From Synergistales bacterium (GTDB lineage Bacteria; Synergistota; Synergistia; Synergistales; Aminithiophilaceae): DNA of 64,000 nt. The notes under the pieces are model-generated. The model did not search any database. It was not told the DNA's origin and saw only the letters and a list, made by a program, of their open reading frames with translations. The translations under genes were made by a program, and so were the position numbers. Each line of letters starts with the position of its first letter. The first letter of the stretch is position 1. The DNA lies in contig JAHDQY010000058.1 in assembly GCA_018433595.1 (NCBI GenBank), positions 1-64,000 of the forward strand, read 5' to 3'. Below are positions 1-8,675 of this stretch, in pieces.

Positions 1-3
1 AAA

Positions 4-83
4 ATGACGGAGGCGGCATTTCAGAGTCTAGTAAGTTCCGGCCGAAACCGGACTACGGACCCCGCGAGCCACACCTCCGTCAT
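4..83. repeat. Dispersed 80-bp imperfect palindrome, copy 1
   Basis: The ends are a 10-bp perfect inverted repeat (ATGACGGAGG at 4-13, CCTCCGTCAT at 74-83). Inside is a hairpin with a GAAA-containing loop (CCGG...GAAACCGG). A second copy lies at 20533-20613 in the same orientation, with the ends, the TTTCAGAG.CTAG stretch and the inner hairpin kept while other bases differ. This copy sits just past the 3' end of the minus-strand gene ending at 165. It could be an ERIC/MITE-like intergenic repeat or a structured RNA; I do not recognise a named family. Confidence 0.75.
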
Positions 84-164
84 TGCTTATGATAACTGAT
101 TTAGCTCAGGGGGCCACCTGTTTTTTCAATGGTAGACCCCGACCTTGCACCCTTGGGTTTTGCC

Positions 165-512
165 TTAGGGAACCGTGTAGGTCGTTTCCAGCGATCCGAA
201 GATGTTGCACTGGGCCTTGACGCGGATCTCCATCCCCGGGAGAAGCCTGCCCAGAGAGAAGATTTCGCTCAATCCTTCAGGTCCGGGCTGGGAGGAGTAA
301 TGTCTTTCGGCAACGACTGTCCCGTCAACGCGGACCTCGATTTTCTCGATGAAATGTTTTGAGCCGTCGTCGACGCCGTGAAAAACGCGAACGGTCAGCT
401 CATCTTTCCCGTCGTAGGAAAGGCGGATTTCCCGAGGCGGATGCGCCGTCGCCGCGGAAACCAGAAAAAACACAAAAAACACCGCAGCCAACGCCTTGAA
501 CTTCACGCTCAT
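165..512 (-). CDS. Small secreted protein of unknown function
   Basis: A protein of about 115 residues with a clear Sec signal peptide (KFKALAAVFFVFFLVSAATA) followed by a mature domain starting HPPREIRLSYD. The mature part looks like a single beta-sandwich, with alternating hydrophobic strands and a late single cysteine (KAQCNIFGS). Similar small exported proteins occur in anaerobes, but I know no assigned function. I chose the ATG at 512 because it overlaps the TGA of the upstream peroxiredoxin gene (TGATG), which implies translational coupling; an in-frame GTG 15 bases upstream also has a purine-rich stretch before it. Because it is coupled to a peroxiredoxin gene, a role in oxidative or envelope stress is conceivable but unproven. 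Confidence 0.7.
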   Translation of the reverse strand: MSVKFKALAAVFFVFFLVSAATAHPPREIRLSYDGKDELTVRVFHGVDDGSKHFIEKIEVRVDGTVVAERHYSSQPGPEGLSEIFSLGRLLPGMEIRVKAQCNIFGSLETTYTVP

Positions 513-1015
513 CACCCCTTTCCGCACTTTTCCTCCTCGATTCCACGAAAACCCTCAAGGGCTCCAAGAACGGCTTTGACATGCCCTTTCACCTTGACAT
601 TACGCCAGATCCTGCGCACCGTTCCTTCACCGTCGATGAGGACGGTGCTTCTGAGAACGCCCTGAAACTCTCTGCCGTACATCTTTTTCGTCCCCCAGGC
701 CCCGTAGGCCCTGAGCGTCTCCCTCGGCTCGTCACTCAGAAGAGTGACGGCAAGATTCCTTTTTTCGGCGAAACGACGGTGAGATTCGACGGAATCGGGG
801 CTCACACCGACAACAGCGGCTCCGAGATCCTTGAATGCCTCCAGTTCCGTTGAAAAATCGACGGCCTCCTGGCTGCAGGCGCTGGTGTTATCCTTGGGGT
901 AGAAATAAATCACAAGCCACAGCCCGCGATAGTCGGAAAGAGAATGCTCTTGTCCTCCTCCATCGGGAAGGCGGAAGTCGGGAGCCTTTCCCCCCTCAAG
1001 AAGCGCTTCGGGCAT
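512..1015 (-). CDS. bcp: Peroxiredoxin, Bcp/PrxQ type
   Basis: A 167-residue thioredoxin-fold thiol peroxidase that reduces H2O2 and organic hydroperoxides in the cytoplasm. The peroxidatic cysteine is Cys47 in the family motif (YPKDNTSACSQEA). Many Bcp proteins have a resolving cysteine five residues later; here that position is valine, so this is a form without that resolving Cys, and the only other cysteine is near the C-terminus (EEKCGKG). The conserved Arg of the active site is probably in GVLRSTVLID. It overlaps the secreted-protein gene downstream, and a second peroxiredoxin lies about 100 bp upstream, so both probably protect the nearby oxygen-sensitive ferredoxin oxidoreductase. Confidence 0.92.
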   Translation of the reverse strand: MPEALLEGGKAPDFRLPDGGGQEHSLSDYRGLWLVIYFYPKDNTSACSQEAVDFSTELEAFKDLGAAVVGVSPDSVESHRRFAEKRNLAVTLLSDEPRETLRAYGAWGTKKMYGREFQGVLRSTVLIDGEGTVRRIWRNVKVKGHVKAVLGALEGFRGIEEEKCGKG

Positions 1016-1112
1016 CGTTTTTCTCCTCCCTGCGTCTTTTCAGAAACCCGCTCTCCCCGGCGGCGGCTTCCAGTCGTGGCCGTCACCGACACCGACAACT
1101 CCGCGCCGGTTT

Positions 1113-1625
1113 TTACACGTGCCGAACCTTCACGTCAGCCTCGATTTTCGCACCCGTGTATTCCCTGACAAAAGCGACGATTTCCTCAATGTCGGGGAGC
1201 TGCTTGACGGGATAGACCTTGACGAAGACTACGACGCCCTCGCCGTTGACGATGACGTTGGCCCGCTCCGAGAAACCGTGCTTTTCACGGAAGAGTCCCA
1301 GGGATCGGGCGACGCCGCCGTGAGGCCAGAAATCGGCCAGGATCTGAAGGTTTTCCAGGCCGATAGCCTCGGCCCAGGCCGTCTTGGAGGGGACGGAGTC
1401 GACGCTGAACCCCAGGGGGACGGTGTTCATCTTTTCAAAAAGCTCATGGTTGAGATCGAGCTCCTTCATCTGGTCGCGGCAGACGGGCGTCCAGGCCAGG
1501 GGGTGAAAGGAGAGGATGACGTTCCTGCCGCGGAAGGAATCGAGGGTGACTTCCTCGCCCTTCTGGTTTTTCAGGATGAAATCGGGAGCGGAAGATCCCA
1601 CTTCGATGGGCTTGGTTTCGGACAT
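1113..1625 (-). CDS. Peroxiredoxin, AhpE/Prx1-like, strictly 1-Cys
   Basis: A 170-residue AhpC/TSA-family peroxiredoxin. The catalytic motif is HPLAWTPVC with the peroxidatic Cys49, and there is no other cysteine in the protein, so an external thiol must regenerate it. Length and the thioredoxin fold (APDFILKNQKGEEVTL...FRGRNVILSFHP) are normal for the family. It lies between the Bcp gene and korB on the same strand, 40 bp after korB, which is consistent with co-transcription. The electron donor cannot be told from the sequence. Confidence 0.9.
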   Translation of the reverse strand: MSETKPIEVGSSAPDFILKNQKGEEVTLDSFRGRNVILSFHPLAWTPVCRDQMKELDLNHELFEKMNTVPLGFSVDSVPSKTAWAEAIGLENLQILADFWPHGGVARSLGLFREKHGFSERANVIVNGEGVVVFVKVYPVKQLPDIEEIVAFVREYTGAKIEADVKVRHV

Positions 1626-1665
1626 GATTTTTCCTCCTCACTGAATCTGCAAAAGGATCGGCCGT

Positions 1666-2517
1666 TTACAGGGACTGGATCAGGGCGTCGAGCTTTCCGA
1701 GGTCCGGCGACCGGGCATAGAGCGGACGGTCATCGTCCCGATAAGGAGCCAGGGACGTTTCGAAAGAGGGACGCTCCTTGCGGTAGAGAACCCCCAGGGT
1801 GAAACGATCGGGCTCCAGGGCCTTTTCCAAAGCCTTCATGAGATCCGTCCGGTCGTGGCTCTCGTCGAGGTAGCGGATCCTCTCCTTGAACCAGGCGTAG
1901 GTGTTGACTTTGTTGAAAGAGACACAGGGCTGGAGGATATCGACAAGGGCATAGCCTCTGAAGGCGATGGCCTCCTTCATGATCTCCTTCGTCTGTTCGA
2001 CGTCACCGGCGAAGGCCCGGGCCACGAAGGGGGCCCCCTGGACCAAAGCCAGGGCGACGGGGTTGACGGGCGTCGCAAAGACGCCGTCGACCTGGACCGG
2101 GGTCTTGAAGCCGACCTGGCTCGTCGGCGAGGCCTGGCCCTTCGTCAGTCCATAGACCATGTTGTTATGGACGAAGTTGGCGATGTCGGGGTTCCTCCGG
2201 ATCGTGTGGATGAAGTGATTGCCCCCCTCGCCGTACATGTCGCCGTCGCCGCCGATGGCGATGACTTTCAGCGAAGGGTTGGCCGCCTTGATCGCCGTGG
2301 CGTTGGAAAGGGCCCGTCCGTGAAGGCCGTTGAAGAAATGACCCTTGATGTAGTGAGGCAGCTTGGCCGCCTGGCCGATGCCGGAGACGAAGACCACATC
2401 CTTGGGCATCAGATCCAGCTCGGTAAGAGCCTTTTTCAACGACTCCAGAATGGGGAAGTCGCCGCAGCCGGGACACCAGGAGATTTCGGCATTTTCCAGA
2501 TCGAACCGGTTGGCCAT
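1666..2517 (-). CDS. korB: 2-oxoacid:ferredoxin oxidoreductase, beta (TPP) subunit
   Basis: A 283-residue thiamine-diphosphate subunit. It would decarboxylate a 2-oxoacid to an acyl-CoA and reduce ferredoxin together with the gamma-alpha subunit encoded upstream. The N-terminal WCPGCGD motif (Cys15, Cys18) and the TPP/Mg signature ([13 protein letters not shown]) are clear. Only one other cysteine exists (LQPCVSF), so three cysteines are present where better-known relatives use four for a [4Fe-4S] cluster: the [11 protein letters not shown] region lacks the extra Cys. Substrate (2-oxoglutarate versus other ketoacids) cannot be fixed from sequence. In an amino-acid fermenter it may oxidise transamination products. 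Confidence 0.9.
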   Translation of the reverse strand: MANRFDLENAEISWCPGCGDFPILESLKKALTELDLMPKDVVFVSGIGQAAKLPHYIKGHFFNGLHGRALSNATAIKAANPSLKVIAIGGDGDMYGEGGNHFIHTIRRNPDIANFVHNNMVYGLTKGQASPTSQVGFKTPVQVDGVFATPVNPVALALVQGAPFVARAFAGDVEQTKEIMKEAIAFRGYALVDILQPCVSFNKVNTYAWFKERIRYLDESHDRTDLMKALEKALEPDRFTLGVLYRKERPSFETSLAPYRDDDRPLYARSPDLGKLDALIQSL

Positions 2518-2532
2518 CGTCGTTCTCCCTCC

Positions 2533-4254
2533 CTAGTCCCAGAGGGCCCGCAGGCCGTCGCGGACTCTCTCGACGGAAAACTGAAGCCCCGAGTAGTTGA
2601 GCAGCCGTTCCTTGATTTCAATGCCCGTTTCGCGGCGGATAAGCCTGGCCAGCTGGGCCGTGGCATTCCCTTCGACGGTGGCAAGGCGGCGGGCCTTCCC
2701 GAGGAGACCGGCCGTCGACGGATGAAGAGGCCAGATCTGGCTGAAATGGAGCATCGCAACGCCCGGTCGGTTCCGTTCGGCCAAGGCCTCTTCGACGATG
2801 AGCCGCGTCGACCCCCAGCAGAGAACGAGATCTTCATAATCTGCGGGTCCCACGAGCGTCGGAGCCAATGCCTCGGCCAGGATGGCCTCGAACTTGCGAA
2901 GGCGCTTGTCGTTCATCCGCGTCCGCAGACGGAAATCCTCGTAGACGTGCCCGACCTCGTCGTGCTCGTGGCTGTCGGCGCCGACGAGTCCCTCTCCCCA
3001 GCCGGGGACGGCTCGGGGCGAGATGCCGTCGGGGCTCTCTTCGTAACGGCGGTAATCGGGGCCGGCCTCGACGAGGTACTTCTCGGGCGTCCTGTCGCCC
3101 ACCTCGAAAGGAGGCAGATCGTAGAAGGAGTTGACAAAATACTGGTCCGTGAGCACGACGGCCGGCGACTGAAAACGCGAGGCCAGATCGAAGGCCCGCC
3201 TCGTCAGAGAGAAGGCCTCCTCCAGAGTCCCGGGGGCAAAAAGCATGCGGGGGAATTCACCGTGACCGCCGTAGAGGGCCAGTTCGAGGTCGGCCTGTTC
3301 GGTACGCGTCGCCATTCCCGTCGCCGGGCCGGGGCGCTGGGCCAGGTGGATGACGACGGGCACTTCCATGACACCGGCCAGGCTCAGCCCTTCCGTCATG
3401 AGGGCGAACCCTCCGCCGGAGGTGGTTACCAGGGGGCGCGCCCCGGCATAGGCGCCTCCGACGGCCCAGTTGATGGCGGCGATCTCGTCTTCGACCTGTT
3501 CGACGACGATGCCGAAGTCACGGGCCTTCTGGGCCATGAAGGAGAGCACTCCTGCAGCAGGCGACATGGGATAGGCCGTCACCATGTCGCACCCTCCGGC
3601 CAAAGCGCCGATGCAGACGGCATCATTGCCGTTGACGGCCATTCTCTTTTCGCCCCGGTGAGGCTTCACCTCGATGGAGAAACGCTTCCGTTCGAGGAGA
3701 TCGCGGGCCATGGTCAGCCCGCGGTTCAGGGCATCCCGATTCTGGGCGACGACCTTTTCCCCCTTGGAGCCGAAGCGTTTGACGAAGTAGCTCTCTACGG
3801 GTTCCGTTGAAACTCCGAAGAGTCCCGCAAGGATTCCGGCGGCGATGACGCTTGCGTAGACCTTGCCGCCAACCTGACGGGCCCCTTCAAGGACGGGAGC
3901 GTTGAGAAACTGATCCTCATAGCCGGCAAATTCCGTACCCAGCTCCTCACCGTCGCCGATGATGATCGTTCCCTCGTCGATGCGCTCCCTGATGTTGGCT
4001 CGAACTCCCCCGTTGAGAGGGATCAAAAGATCGATCCGGTCGACGAGGGCTCGCACCGGTCGGGAGGAGACCCGGATTTCCGTGGAGTTGCTCCCCCCTC
4101 GAACGCGGGACATGTACTCGCGACTTCCGAAGACGTGATAACCCTCGCCTCGGAGAACATGGACGAGGAGATCTTCCACCGTCTGGATGCCCTGTCCTGC
4201 AGCACCGCAGATGACAACGGAAACATCTTCGCCGTGCCTTGGGAAACGGGTCAT
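2533..4254 (-). CDS. korA: 2-oxoacid:ferredoxin oxidoreductase, fused gamma-alpha subunit
   Basis: A 573-residue protein in two parts: an N-terminal gamma domain of about 180 residues (ICGAAGQGIQTVEDLL, with SRVRGGSNSTEIRVS) and a C-terminal alpha/pyrimidine-binding domain (GNDAVCIGALAGG, AYPMSPAAG, QVEDEIAAINWAVGGAYAGA). The gamma-alpha fusion is common in KorA of anaerobes. I placed the start at the ATG at 4254, which follows GAGGAGG by six bases, and not at the longer frame start. The stop lies 15 bp before the start of korB, so the two form an operon. The product partners KorB in the cytoplasm to make acyl-CoA and reduced ferredoxin. Confidence 0.92.
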   Translation of the reverse strand: MTRFPRHGEDVSVVICGAAGQGIQTVEDLLVHVLRGEGYHVFGSREYMSRVRGGSNSTEIRVSSRPVRALVDRIDLLIPLNGGVRANIRERIDEGTIIIGDGEELGTEFAGYEDQFLNAPVLEGARQVGGKVYASVIAAGILAGLFGVSTEPVESYFVKRFGSKGEKVVAQNRDALNRGLTMARDLLERKRFSIEVKPHRGEKRMAVNGNDAVCIGALAGGCDMVTAYPMSPAAGVLSFMAQKARDFGIVVEQVEDEIAAINWAVGGAYAGARPLVTTSGGGFALMTEGLSLAGVMEVPVVIHLAQRPGPATGMATRTEQADLELALYGGHGEFPRMLFAPGTLEEAFSLTRRAFDLASRFQSPAVVLTDQYFVNSFYDLPPFEVGDRTPEKYLVEAGPDYRRYEESPDGISPRAVPGWGEGLVGADSHEHDEVGHVYEDFRLRTRMNDKRLRKFEAILAEALAPTLVGPADYEDLVLCWGSTRLIVEEALAERNRPGVAMLHFSQIWPLHPSTAGLLGKARRLATVEGNATAQLARLIRRETGIEIKERLLNYSGLQFSVERVRDGLRALWD

Positions 4255-4365
4255 GTCCAACCTCCTCTGCAAAAAAATTAAGATACCCTTCTTCTTCAAG
4301 AAATCATAGCATAGGGGCCCCCTCTCCGACAGAGCGGAGCCCCCTAAAAAGAAAGTCTTTTCAAT

Positions 4366-4393
4366 TTGCAGAAAACCCTCCCGACAGTAAAAT
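4366..4393 (+). promoter_or_regulatory. Sigma70-type promoter for the ZIP gene
   Basis: TTGCAG at 4366-4371, a 16-bp spacer, then TAAAAT at 4388-4393, about 50 bp before the TTG start of the metal transporter. A GC-rich inverted repeat (GGGGC...GCCCC, about 4315-4353) lies just upstream between the divergent korA and ZIP genes. Confidence 0.55.
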
Positions 4394-4446
4394 AAGATCA
4401 GGCTTCCTGTAAAGATAAAAGGGACTTTTCAGAAAGGAGCGTCGTC

Positions 4447-5256
4447 TTGGAATACCTCGCCGGACTTCACCCGATCCAACAGGCTCTTGTCGGCACGCTT
4501 TTCACCTGGGGCATGACGGCCCTGGGTGCCGCCTTCGTCTTTCTGCGGCGCAATCCCGGCCAGAAGATGCTCGACGTCATGCTCGGCTTTGCCGCCGGCG
4601 TCATGATCGCCGCCAGCTACTGGTCCCTCCTGGCCCCGGCTATCGAGATGTCCGAAGAGATGGACTTCATCGTCTGGCTCCCCGCCGCCGTCGGTTTCCT
4701 CGCCGGCGGAGCGGCACTGAGACTTCTGGATTTCTTTGTCCCCCATCTTCACATCGGCCTGCCCCGGTCCGAAGCCGAAGGCATTCCGACGGACTGGCGA
4801 CGGTCGACGCTGCTGATTCTGGCCATCACTCTCCATAACATTCCCGAGGGAATGGCCGTGGGCGTCGCCTTCGGTGCCGTGGCCTCGGGCATTCCTTCGG
4901 CCTCCCTGGCCGGCGCCGTGACCTTGGCCTTGGGCATCGGCATCCAGAACTTCCCTGAGGGAATGGCCGTCTCCATGCCTCTCCGCCGCGACGGCCTCTC
5001 TGCGGGGAAAAGCTTCTGGTACGGCCAGCTTTCAGGTCTCGTCGAGCCTCTTTCGGCCGTCATCGGCGCCGCCCTGGTCACCCTCTCCCGCCCCATCCTT
5101 CCCTTTGCCCTCGCCTTCGCCGCCGGCGCCATGATCTACGTCGTCGTCGAAGAGGTCATCCCCGAATCGCAGCAGAAGGGGAACAGCGACCTGGCCACAT
5201 TGGGAGTCATGGTCGGCTTCACGATGATGATGATCCTCGACGTGGCCCTCGGATAG
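4447..5256 (+). CDS. ZIP-family divalent metal transporter
   Basis: A 269-residue inner-membrane protein with about eight predicted membrane segments. The two metal-binding motifs of ZIP transporters are both present, HNIPEG near residue 130 and QNFPEG near 166, and a further conserved Glu pair is seen in VVVEEVIPE. It probably imports Zn2+ or a related divalent ion (ZupT/GufA type). The start is TTG, supported by AAAGGAG eight bases upstream. It is transcribed divergently from korAB and convergently with the metallochaperone gene that follows. Confidence 0.9.
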   Translation: MEYLAGLHPIQQALVGTLFTWGMTALGAAFVFLRRNPGQKMLDVMLGFAAGVMIAASYWSLLAPAIEMSEEMDFIVWLPAAVGFLAGGAALRLLDFFVPHLHIGLPRSEAEGIPTDWRRSTLLILAITLHNIPEGMAVGVAFGAVASGIPSASLAGAVTLALGIGIQNFPEGMAVSMPLRRDGLSAGKSFWYGQLSGLVEPLSAVIGAALVTLSRPILPFALAFAAGAMIYVVVEEVIPESQQKGNSDLATLGVMVGFTMMMILDVALG

Positions 5257-5289
5257 AACCGGAGCCCCTGTGCCTGAAGGAGCCGTCGC

Positions 5290-5499
5290 TTAGGCCGGTC
5301 CCTCCTGGATCGTGCCGGGATAGCCGGCATCGTCAAGGGAACGAAGGACGGCGTCGACGTCCTCCGTCTCGATTTCGACGGTCTTTCCCTCCAGAAGGAC
5401 CCTGTAGGCGGTCAGCCCTTCACCTTCCAGAACCTTCGTGATCCGGGACACGCAGTGATGGCAGGTCATATCGGGAAGACTGAGAACATAACGACTCAA
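5290..5499 (-). CDS. Heavy-metal-associated (CopZ-like) metallochaperone
   Basis: A 69-residue ferredoxin-like HMA domain. The metal site reads MTCHHC where most copper chaperones read MxCxxC, so two His sit between the cysteines. The start is probably the TTG at 5499 with AAAGGAG eight bases before it; the longer frame has no ribosome-binding site and non-coding-looking residues. It is probably a soluble cytoplasmic carrier of copper or zinc. It sits tail to tail with the ZIP transporter. No P-type ATPase partner lies nearby. Confidence 0.8.
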   Translation of the reverse strand: MSRYVLSLPDMTCHHCVSRITKVLEGEGLTAYRVLLEGKTVEIETEDVDAVLRSLDDAGYPGTIQEGPA

Positions 5500-5583
5500 G
5501 AAAGACACTCCTTTCCTGACAGAGGGGATGGCTCCATTATCCCATAAGGTCCCGCCCTGCGGCGACACCCCGCCCGAAGGCGC

Positions 5584-6702
5584 TCAGATCCGGGAAAGGA
5601 TGGCGTCGCCTACGGCCGTCGTCTTCCCTCGGCCGCCCATCTCCTCGGGGAACTCTTCGGGGCGGGCCGTTTCGAGGAAGGCCTCGACGGCGTTTTCGAC
5701 GACCCTGGCCGCCTCGCTCTCTCCGAGGCAGTCGAGCATCAGGCCCGCCGAAAGGATGGCCGCCACGGGATTGGCGCGGTTCTGACCGGCGATGTCCGGC
5801 GCCGAACCGTGGACGGGCTCAAACATGCCCAGGCTGTCGCCGATGTTGGCCCCGGCGGCAACGCCCAGCCCGCCGCTCAGGGCGGCGAGCAGGTCACTGA
5901 CGATATCGCCGAACATGTTGGGACAGAGGACGACGTTCCACTTCCAGGGCGTGCGGACCAGATGGTAGCAGAGGGCGTCGACGTTGACCGTCTCGAAGTC
6001 GAAGCCGCGCCGCGTCATCTCGTCGCGGGCGATCTCCTCCCAGAAGCCGTAAAGCTGGGGCATGGCGTTGGCCTTCGTCGCCAGGGTGATGCGTTTTTCT
6101 CCCCGCGCCTCGGCCCTCCGACAGGCGTCGGCGGTGATGCGCCGGACGCCCTCTTCCGTGGCCAAACCGATCTGGAAGGCCGACCGCTGGGCCGTCGAGA
6201 AGCGCACCTTCATCTCGCCCTCCATCGTGTAAAGGCCCCGCCGGAGGCCGAGGTCGATGGGAGCATCCCCTTCGCCGCCGAGGCCGACGTAGAAGTCCTC
6301 GGTGTTCTCACGGACGACGAGAAGGTCCATGGCCTTCCCCTCGGGCAAAGGGACGGGAAGGGGAACGCGGGGAAAGGCCTTGGCGGGACGGAGGTTGACG
6401 TACATGTCGAAGAAGAAGCGGAGCTTGAGCAGGATGCCCCGTTCGAGGATGCCCGGCTTGACCCTCGGGTCGCCGACGGCCCCCAGCAGAAGGGCCTGGC
6501 AGGACTTGAGCTCGGCTAGGACCGATTCGGGAAGGACCTCGCCCGTTTTGAGGTAGTGCTCGGCGCCGAAGGGATAGTCGACCCAAGAGAGGTCGAAACC
6601 CTTCTTCGCGGCGGCGGCCTCGACGACCTTGCGGGCCTGGCCGACGACTTCGGGACCGATGCCGTCACCGGCCATCTGGGCGATGCGGTAGGAACGGCTC
6701 AT
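5584..6702 (-). CDS. leuB: 3-isopropylmalate dehydrogenase
   Basis: A 372-residue NAD-dependent beta-hydroxyacid oxidative decarboxylase for the third step of leucine synthesis. Family signatures are visible: GDGIGPEV near the N-terminus, LLKLRFFFDMYVNLRP for substrate binding, and FEPVHGSAPDIAG near the C-terminus, followed by NPVAAILS. Length matches LeuB. It is the last gene of leuCDB and its ATG overlaps the leuD stop (ATGA). No leuA is in the window. Confidence 0.95.
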   Translation of the reverse strand: MSRSYRIAQMAGDGIGPEVVGQARKVVEAAAAKKGFDLSWVDYPFGAEHYLKTGEVLPESVLAELKSCQALLLGAVGDPRVKPGILERGILLKLRFFFDMYVNLRPAKAFPRVPLPVPLPEGKAMDLLVVRENTEDFYVGLGGEGDAPIDLGLRRGLYTMEGEMKVRFSTAQRSAFQIGLATEEGVRRITADACRRAEARGEKRITLATKANAMPQLYGFWEEIARDEMTRRGFDFETVNVDALCYHLVRTPWKWNVVLCPNMFGDIVSDLLAALSGGLGVAAGANIGDSLGMFEPVHGSAPDIAGQNRANPVAAILSAGLMLDCLGESEAARVVENAVEAFLETARPEEFPEEMGGRGKTTAVGDAILSRI

Positions 6703-7217
6703 GACAGGGACTCCTTTCCTTTCTTCTGCTCCAGGCGCCGCCTCACGAAGGGGACGAGCCCGCCCGTGGCGACCAGCTCCTGAAGATAGGGGGGGAAGGG
6801 AGCCACGGGAAAGGTGAGCCTCTTGGTGCGGTTCGTCACCGTCCCCGCCTCGGGATCAACTTCCACGACGTCGCCCGTCTCGATGGAGGCGGCCGCCTCA
6901 GGCGAGGCGACGATGGGGAGCCCCACGTTGATGGCGTTACGGAAGAAGATCCGGGCGAAGGAAGCAGCGATGACACAGGCGATGCCGGCTCCCTTGATGG
7001 CCAGAGGGGCGTGCTCGCGGCTCGATCCGCAGCCGAAGTTCTCGCCGCCGACGATGATGTCGCCGGGAGCGATCTTCTTCACGAAATCGGGATCGGCGTC
7101 CTCCATGCAGTGCCGGCCCAGCTCGGCGGCGTCACCGGTGACGAGATAGCGGGCCGGGATGATGACGTCCGTATCCACATCGTCGCCGAAGCGCCAGGCC
7201 TTACCCTCAAAACGCAT
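6699..7217 (-). CDS. leuD: 3-isopropylmalate dehydratase small subunit
   Basis: A 172-residue swivel-domain subunit of isopropylmalate isomerase. It carries the FGCGSSREHAP motif and ends close to the compact archaeal/Thermotoga-type LeuD length; the enterobacterial form is longer. It pairs with the large subunit encoded just upstream; the genes overlap by 11 bp, which suggests coupled translation and equal dose. Related homoaconitase or citraconate-type small subunits look similar, but leuB next to it favours the leucine assignment. Confidence 0.93.
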   Translation of the reverse strand: MRFEGKAWRFGDDVDTDVIIPARYLVTGDAAELGRHCMEDADPDFVKKIAPGDIIVGGENFGCGSSREHAPLAIKGAGIACVIAASFARIFFRNAINVGLPIVASPEAAASIETGDVVEVDPEAGTVTNRTKRLTFPVAPFPPYLQELVATGGLVPFVRRRLEQKKGKESLS

Positions 7218-8505
7218 CGTCTTCGACCTCCTTCAGCTCCGATTCGCTCAGGATCTCTCTCGGGTCGGTGATGACGCCGGTCACAGCCGTCGCGGCGGCC
7301 ACGAGAGGACCGGCCAGGTAGAGTTCGCTCCCGGGATGGCCCATGCGGCCCACGAAGTTGCGGTTGCTCGTGGCCAGGCACCGCTCGCCCTCGGCCAGGA
7401 TGCCCATGTGGCCGCCCAGACAGGGGCCGCAGGTGGGGGCCGACACGACGGCTCCGGCCTCGGCGAAGGTCGCCAGGTAGCCCCGCTTGAGCGACTCCGT
7501 CCAGACTTCGTAGGAGGCGGGAATGACGATGCAGCGGACGCCCTCCTTGATCTGACGCCCCTTGAGGATCCTGGCGGCCAGGGCCATGTCCCGGAGCCTA
7601 CCGTTGGTGCAGGAGCCGATGAAAACCTGATCGACGGCAACTTCGGACGCGGCGCTGACGGGCCTGACATTGGCCGGAGAATGGGGGAAGGCCACCTGAG
7701 GCTCCAGGGAGGCGACGTCGATTTCGACGGTCTTGTCGTAAGAGGCCCCGTCGTCGGGATAGAGGGCGCTGAAGGGGCGCGTCGCCCGGGCCTTCGCGTA
7801 GGCCAGGGTCCTCTCGTCGGGGACGAAGAGGCCGGCCTTGGCGCCGCCCTCGACGGCCATATTGGAGATGGTGAAACGGTCGTCCATGGGCAGGTCGGCC
7901 AGGGCTTCGCCCTCGAACTGGAAGGCCTTGTAGCGGGCCCCCTGGGTGCCTGTCCGGCCCAGAAGAACCAGGACGAGATCCTTGCCGGTGATCCAGGGGC
8001 TCCGGCGGCCGGAAAAGAGGACCCGCACCGTCGGGGGCACGAGCAGCCACGACTCGCCCAGAGCCCAGATGGCGGCGAGGTCCGTCGATCCCACGCCCGT
8101 CGAAAAGGCCCCCAGGGCGCCGCCGGTGCAGGTGTGGCTGTCGGCGCCGAAGACGAGCTCGCCGGGAAGGATATAGCCCTTTTCGGGCAGGAAGGCATGT
8201 TCGACGCCGACGCGCCCGACCTCCCAGTAGAGCATCTCCTGCTCGCGGGCGAACAGACGGGCCACCTTGGCCTGCTCGGCAGCGGCGATATCCTTGTTGG
8301 GCGTGAAGTGATCGGGGAGGATGGCGCAGCGATTCCTGTCAAAGACCTTTTCAGCCCCCATGTCGCGGAAGGCATTGATGGCCGGGGCAGCCGTGATGTC
8401 GTTGGCAAAGGCGAAGTCGACCTTCACCGGACAGATGGCACCCACATCGACGGCACCACGGCTGTGCGACGCGATCAGAGCCTCTGCCAGGGTTCTCTTT
8501 TTCAC
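7207..8505 (-). CDS. leuC: 3-isopropylmalate dehydratase large subunit
   Basis: A 432-residue aconitase-family catalytic subunit. The [4Fe-4S] ligands are evident: one Cys in GSCTNGR and two in CGPCLGG. The substrate-binding HTCTGGALGAF region is also present. It is of the shorter LeuC2/HacA length. The start is a GTG at 8505 preceded by GAAGAGGTGA. A leader peptide and intrinsic terminator lie directly upstream, so expression should be attenuated when branched-chain aminoacyl-tRNA is plentiful. Confidence 0.94.
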   Translation of the reverse strand: MKKRTLAEALIASHSRGAVDVGAICPVKVDFAFANDITAAPAINAFRDMGAEKVFDRNRCAILPDHFTPNKDIAAAEQAKVARLFAREQEMLYWEVGRVGVEHAFLPEKGYILPGELVFGADSHTCTGGALGAFSTGVGSTDLAAIWALGESWLLVPPTVRVLFSGRRSPWITGKDLVLVLLGRTGTQGARYKAFQFEGEALADLPMDDRFTISNMAVEGGAKAGLFVPDERTLAYAKARATRPFSALYPDDGASYDKTVEIDVASLEPQVAFPHSPANVRPVSAASEVAVDQVFIGSCTNGRLRDMALAARILKGRQIKEGVRCIVIPASYEVWTESLKRGYLATFAEAGAVVSAPTCGPCLGGHMGILAEGERCLATSNRNFVGRMGHPGSELYLAGPLVAAATAVTGVITDPREILSESELKEVEDDAF

Positions 8506-8615
8506 GAAATGTCACCTCTTCTTCCCGGATTTTCGGCACCTTGCATCAGGATCTCCACTCGGCTTGATTACGGCTCGGCTGGAACACCTCCTTGGGGATG
8601 AACCGCCCCGGAAAA

Positions 8616-8656
8616 GACAAAAAAGGCCGGGCCCCGACTGGAGGGGGTCCCGGCCC
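8616..8656 (-). terminator. Attenuator terminator upstream of leuC
   Basis: On the minus strand a very stable hairpin (GGCCGGG-A-CCCC paired with GGGGCCCGGCC, one bulged A, 8-base loop) is followed by TTTTTT. It starts about 20 bases after the leader-peptide stop codon and ends about 110 bases before leuC, the classical position for a ribosome-mediated attenuator. Confidence 0.85.
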
Positions 8657-8675
8657 TTGGGCGCTCAAAGCCGCG

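Noticed and set aside
4-83. Self-cleaving ribozyme or known riboswitch
   Set aside because: The GAAA loop suggested a hammerhead-like core, but CTGATGA is missing and the twister, HDV and fluoride-switch patterns I remember do not fit. I therefore call it only a repeat.
1855-3810. 651-codon plus-strand open frame opposite korAB
   Set aside because: It is the mirror of the korB and korA frames, with Asp/Gly/His-rich low-information sequence and no ribosome-binding site.
7159-8601. 480-codon plus-strand open frame opposite leuC
   Set aside because: Antisense to leuC including its cluster-binding motifs; composition is typical of reverse-frame translation.
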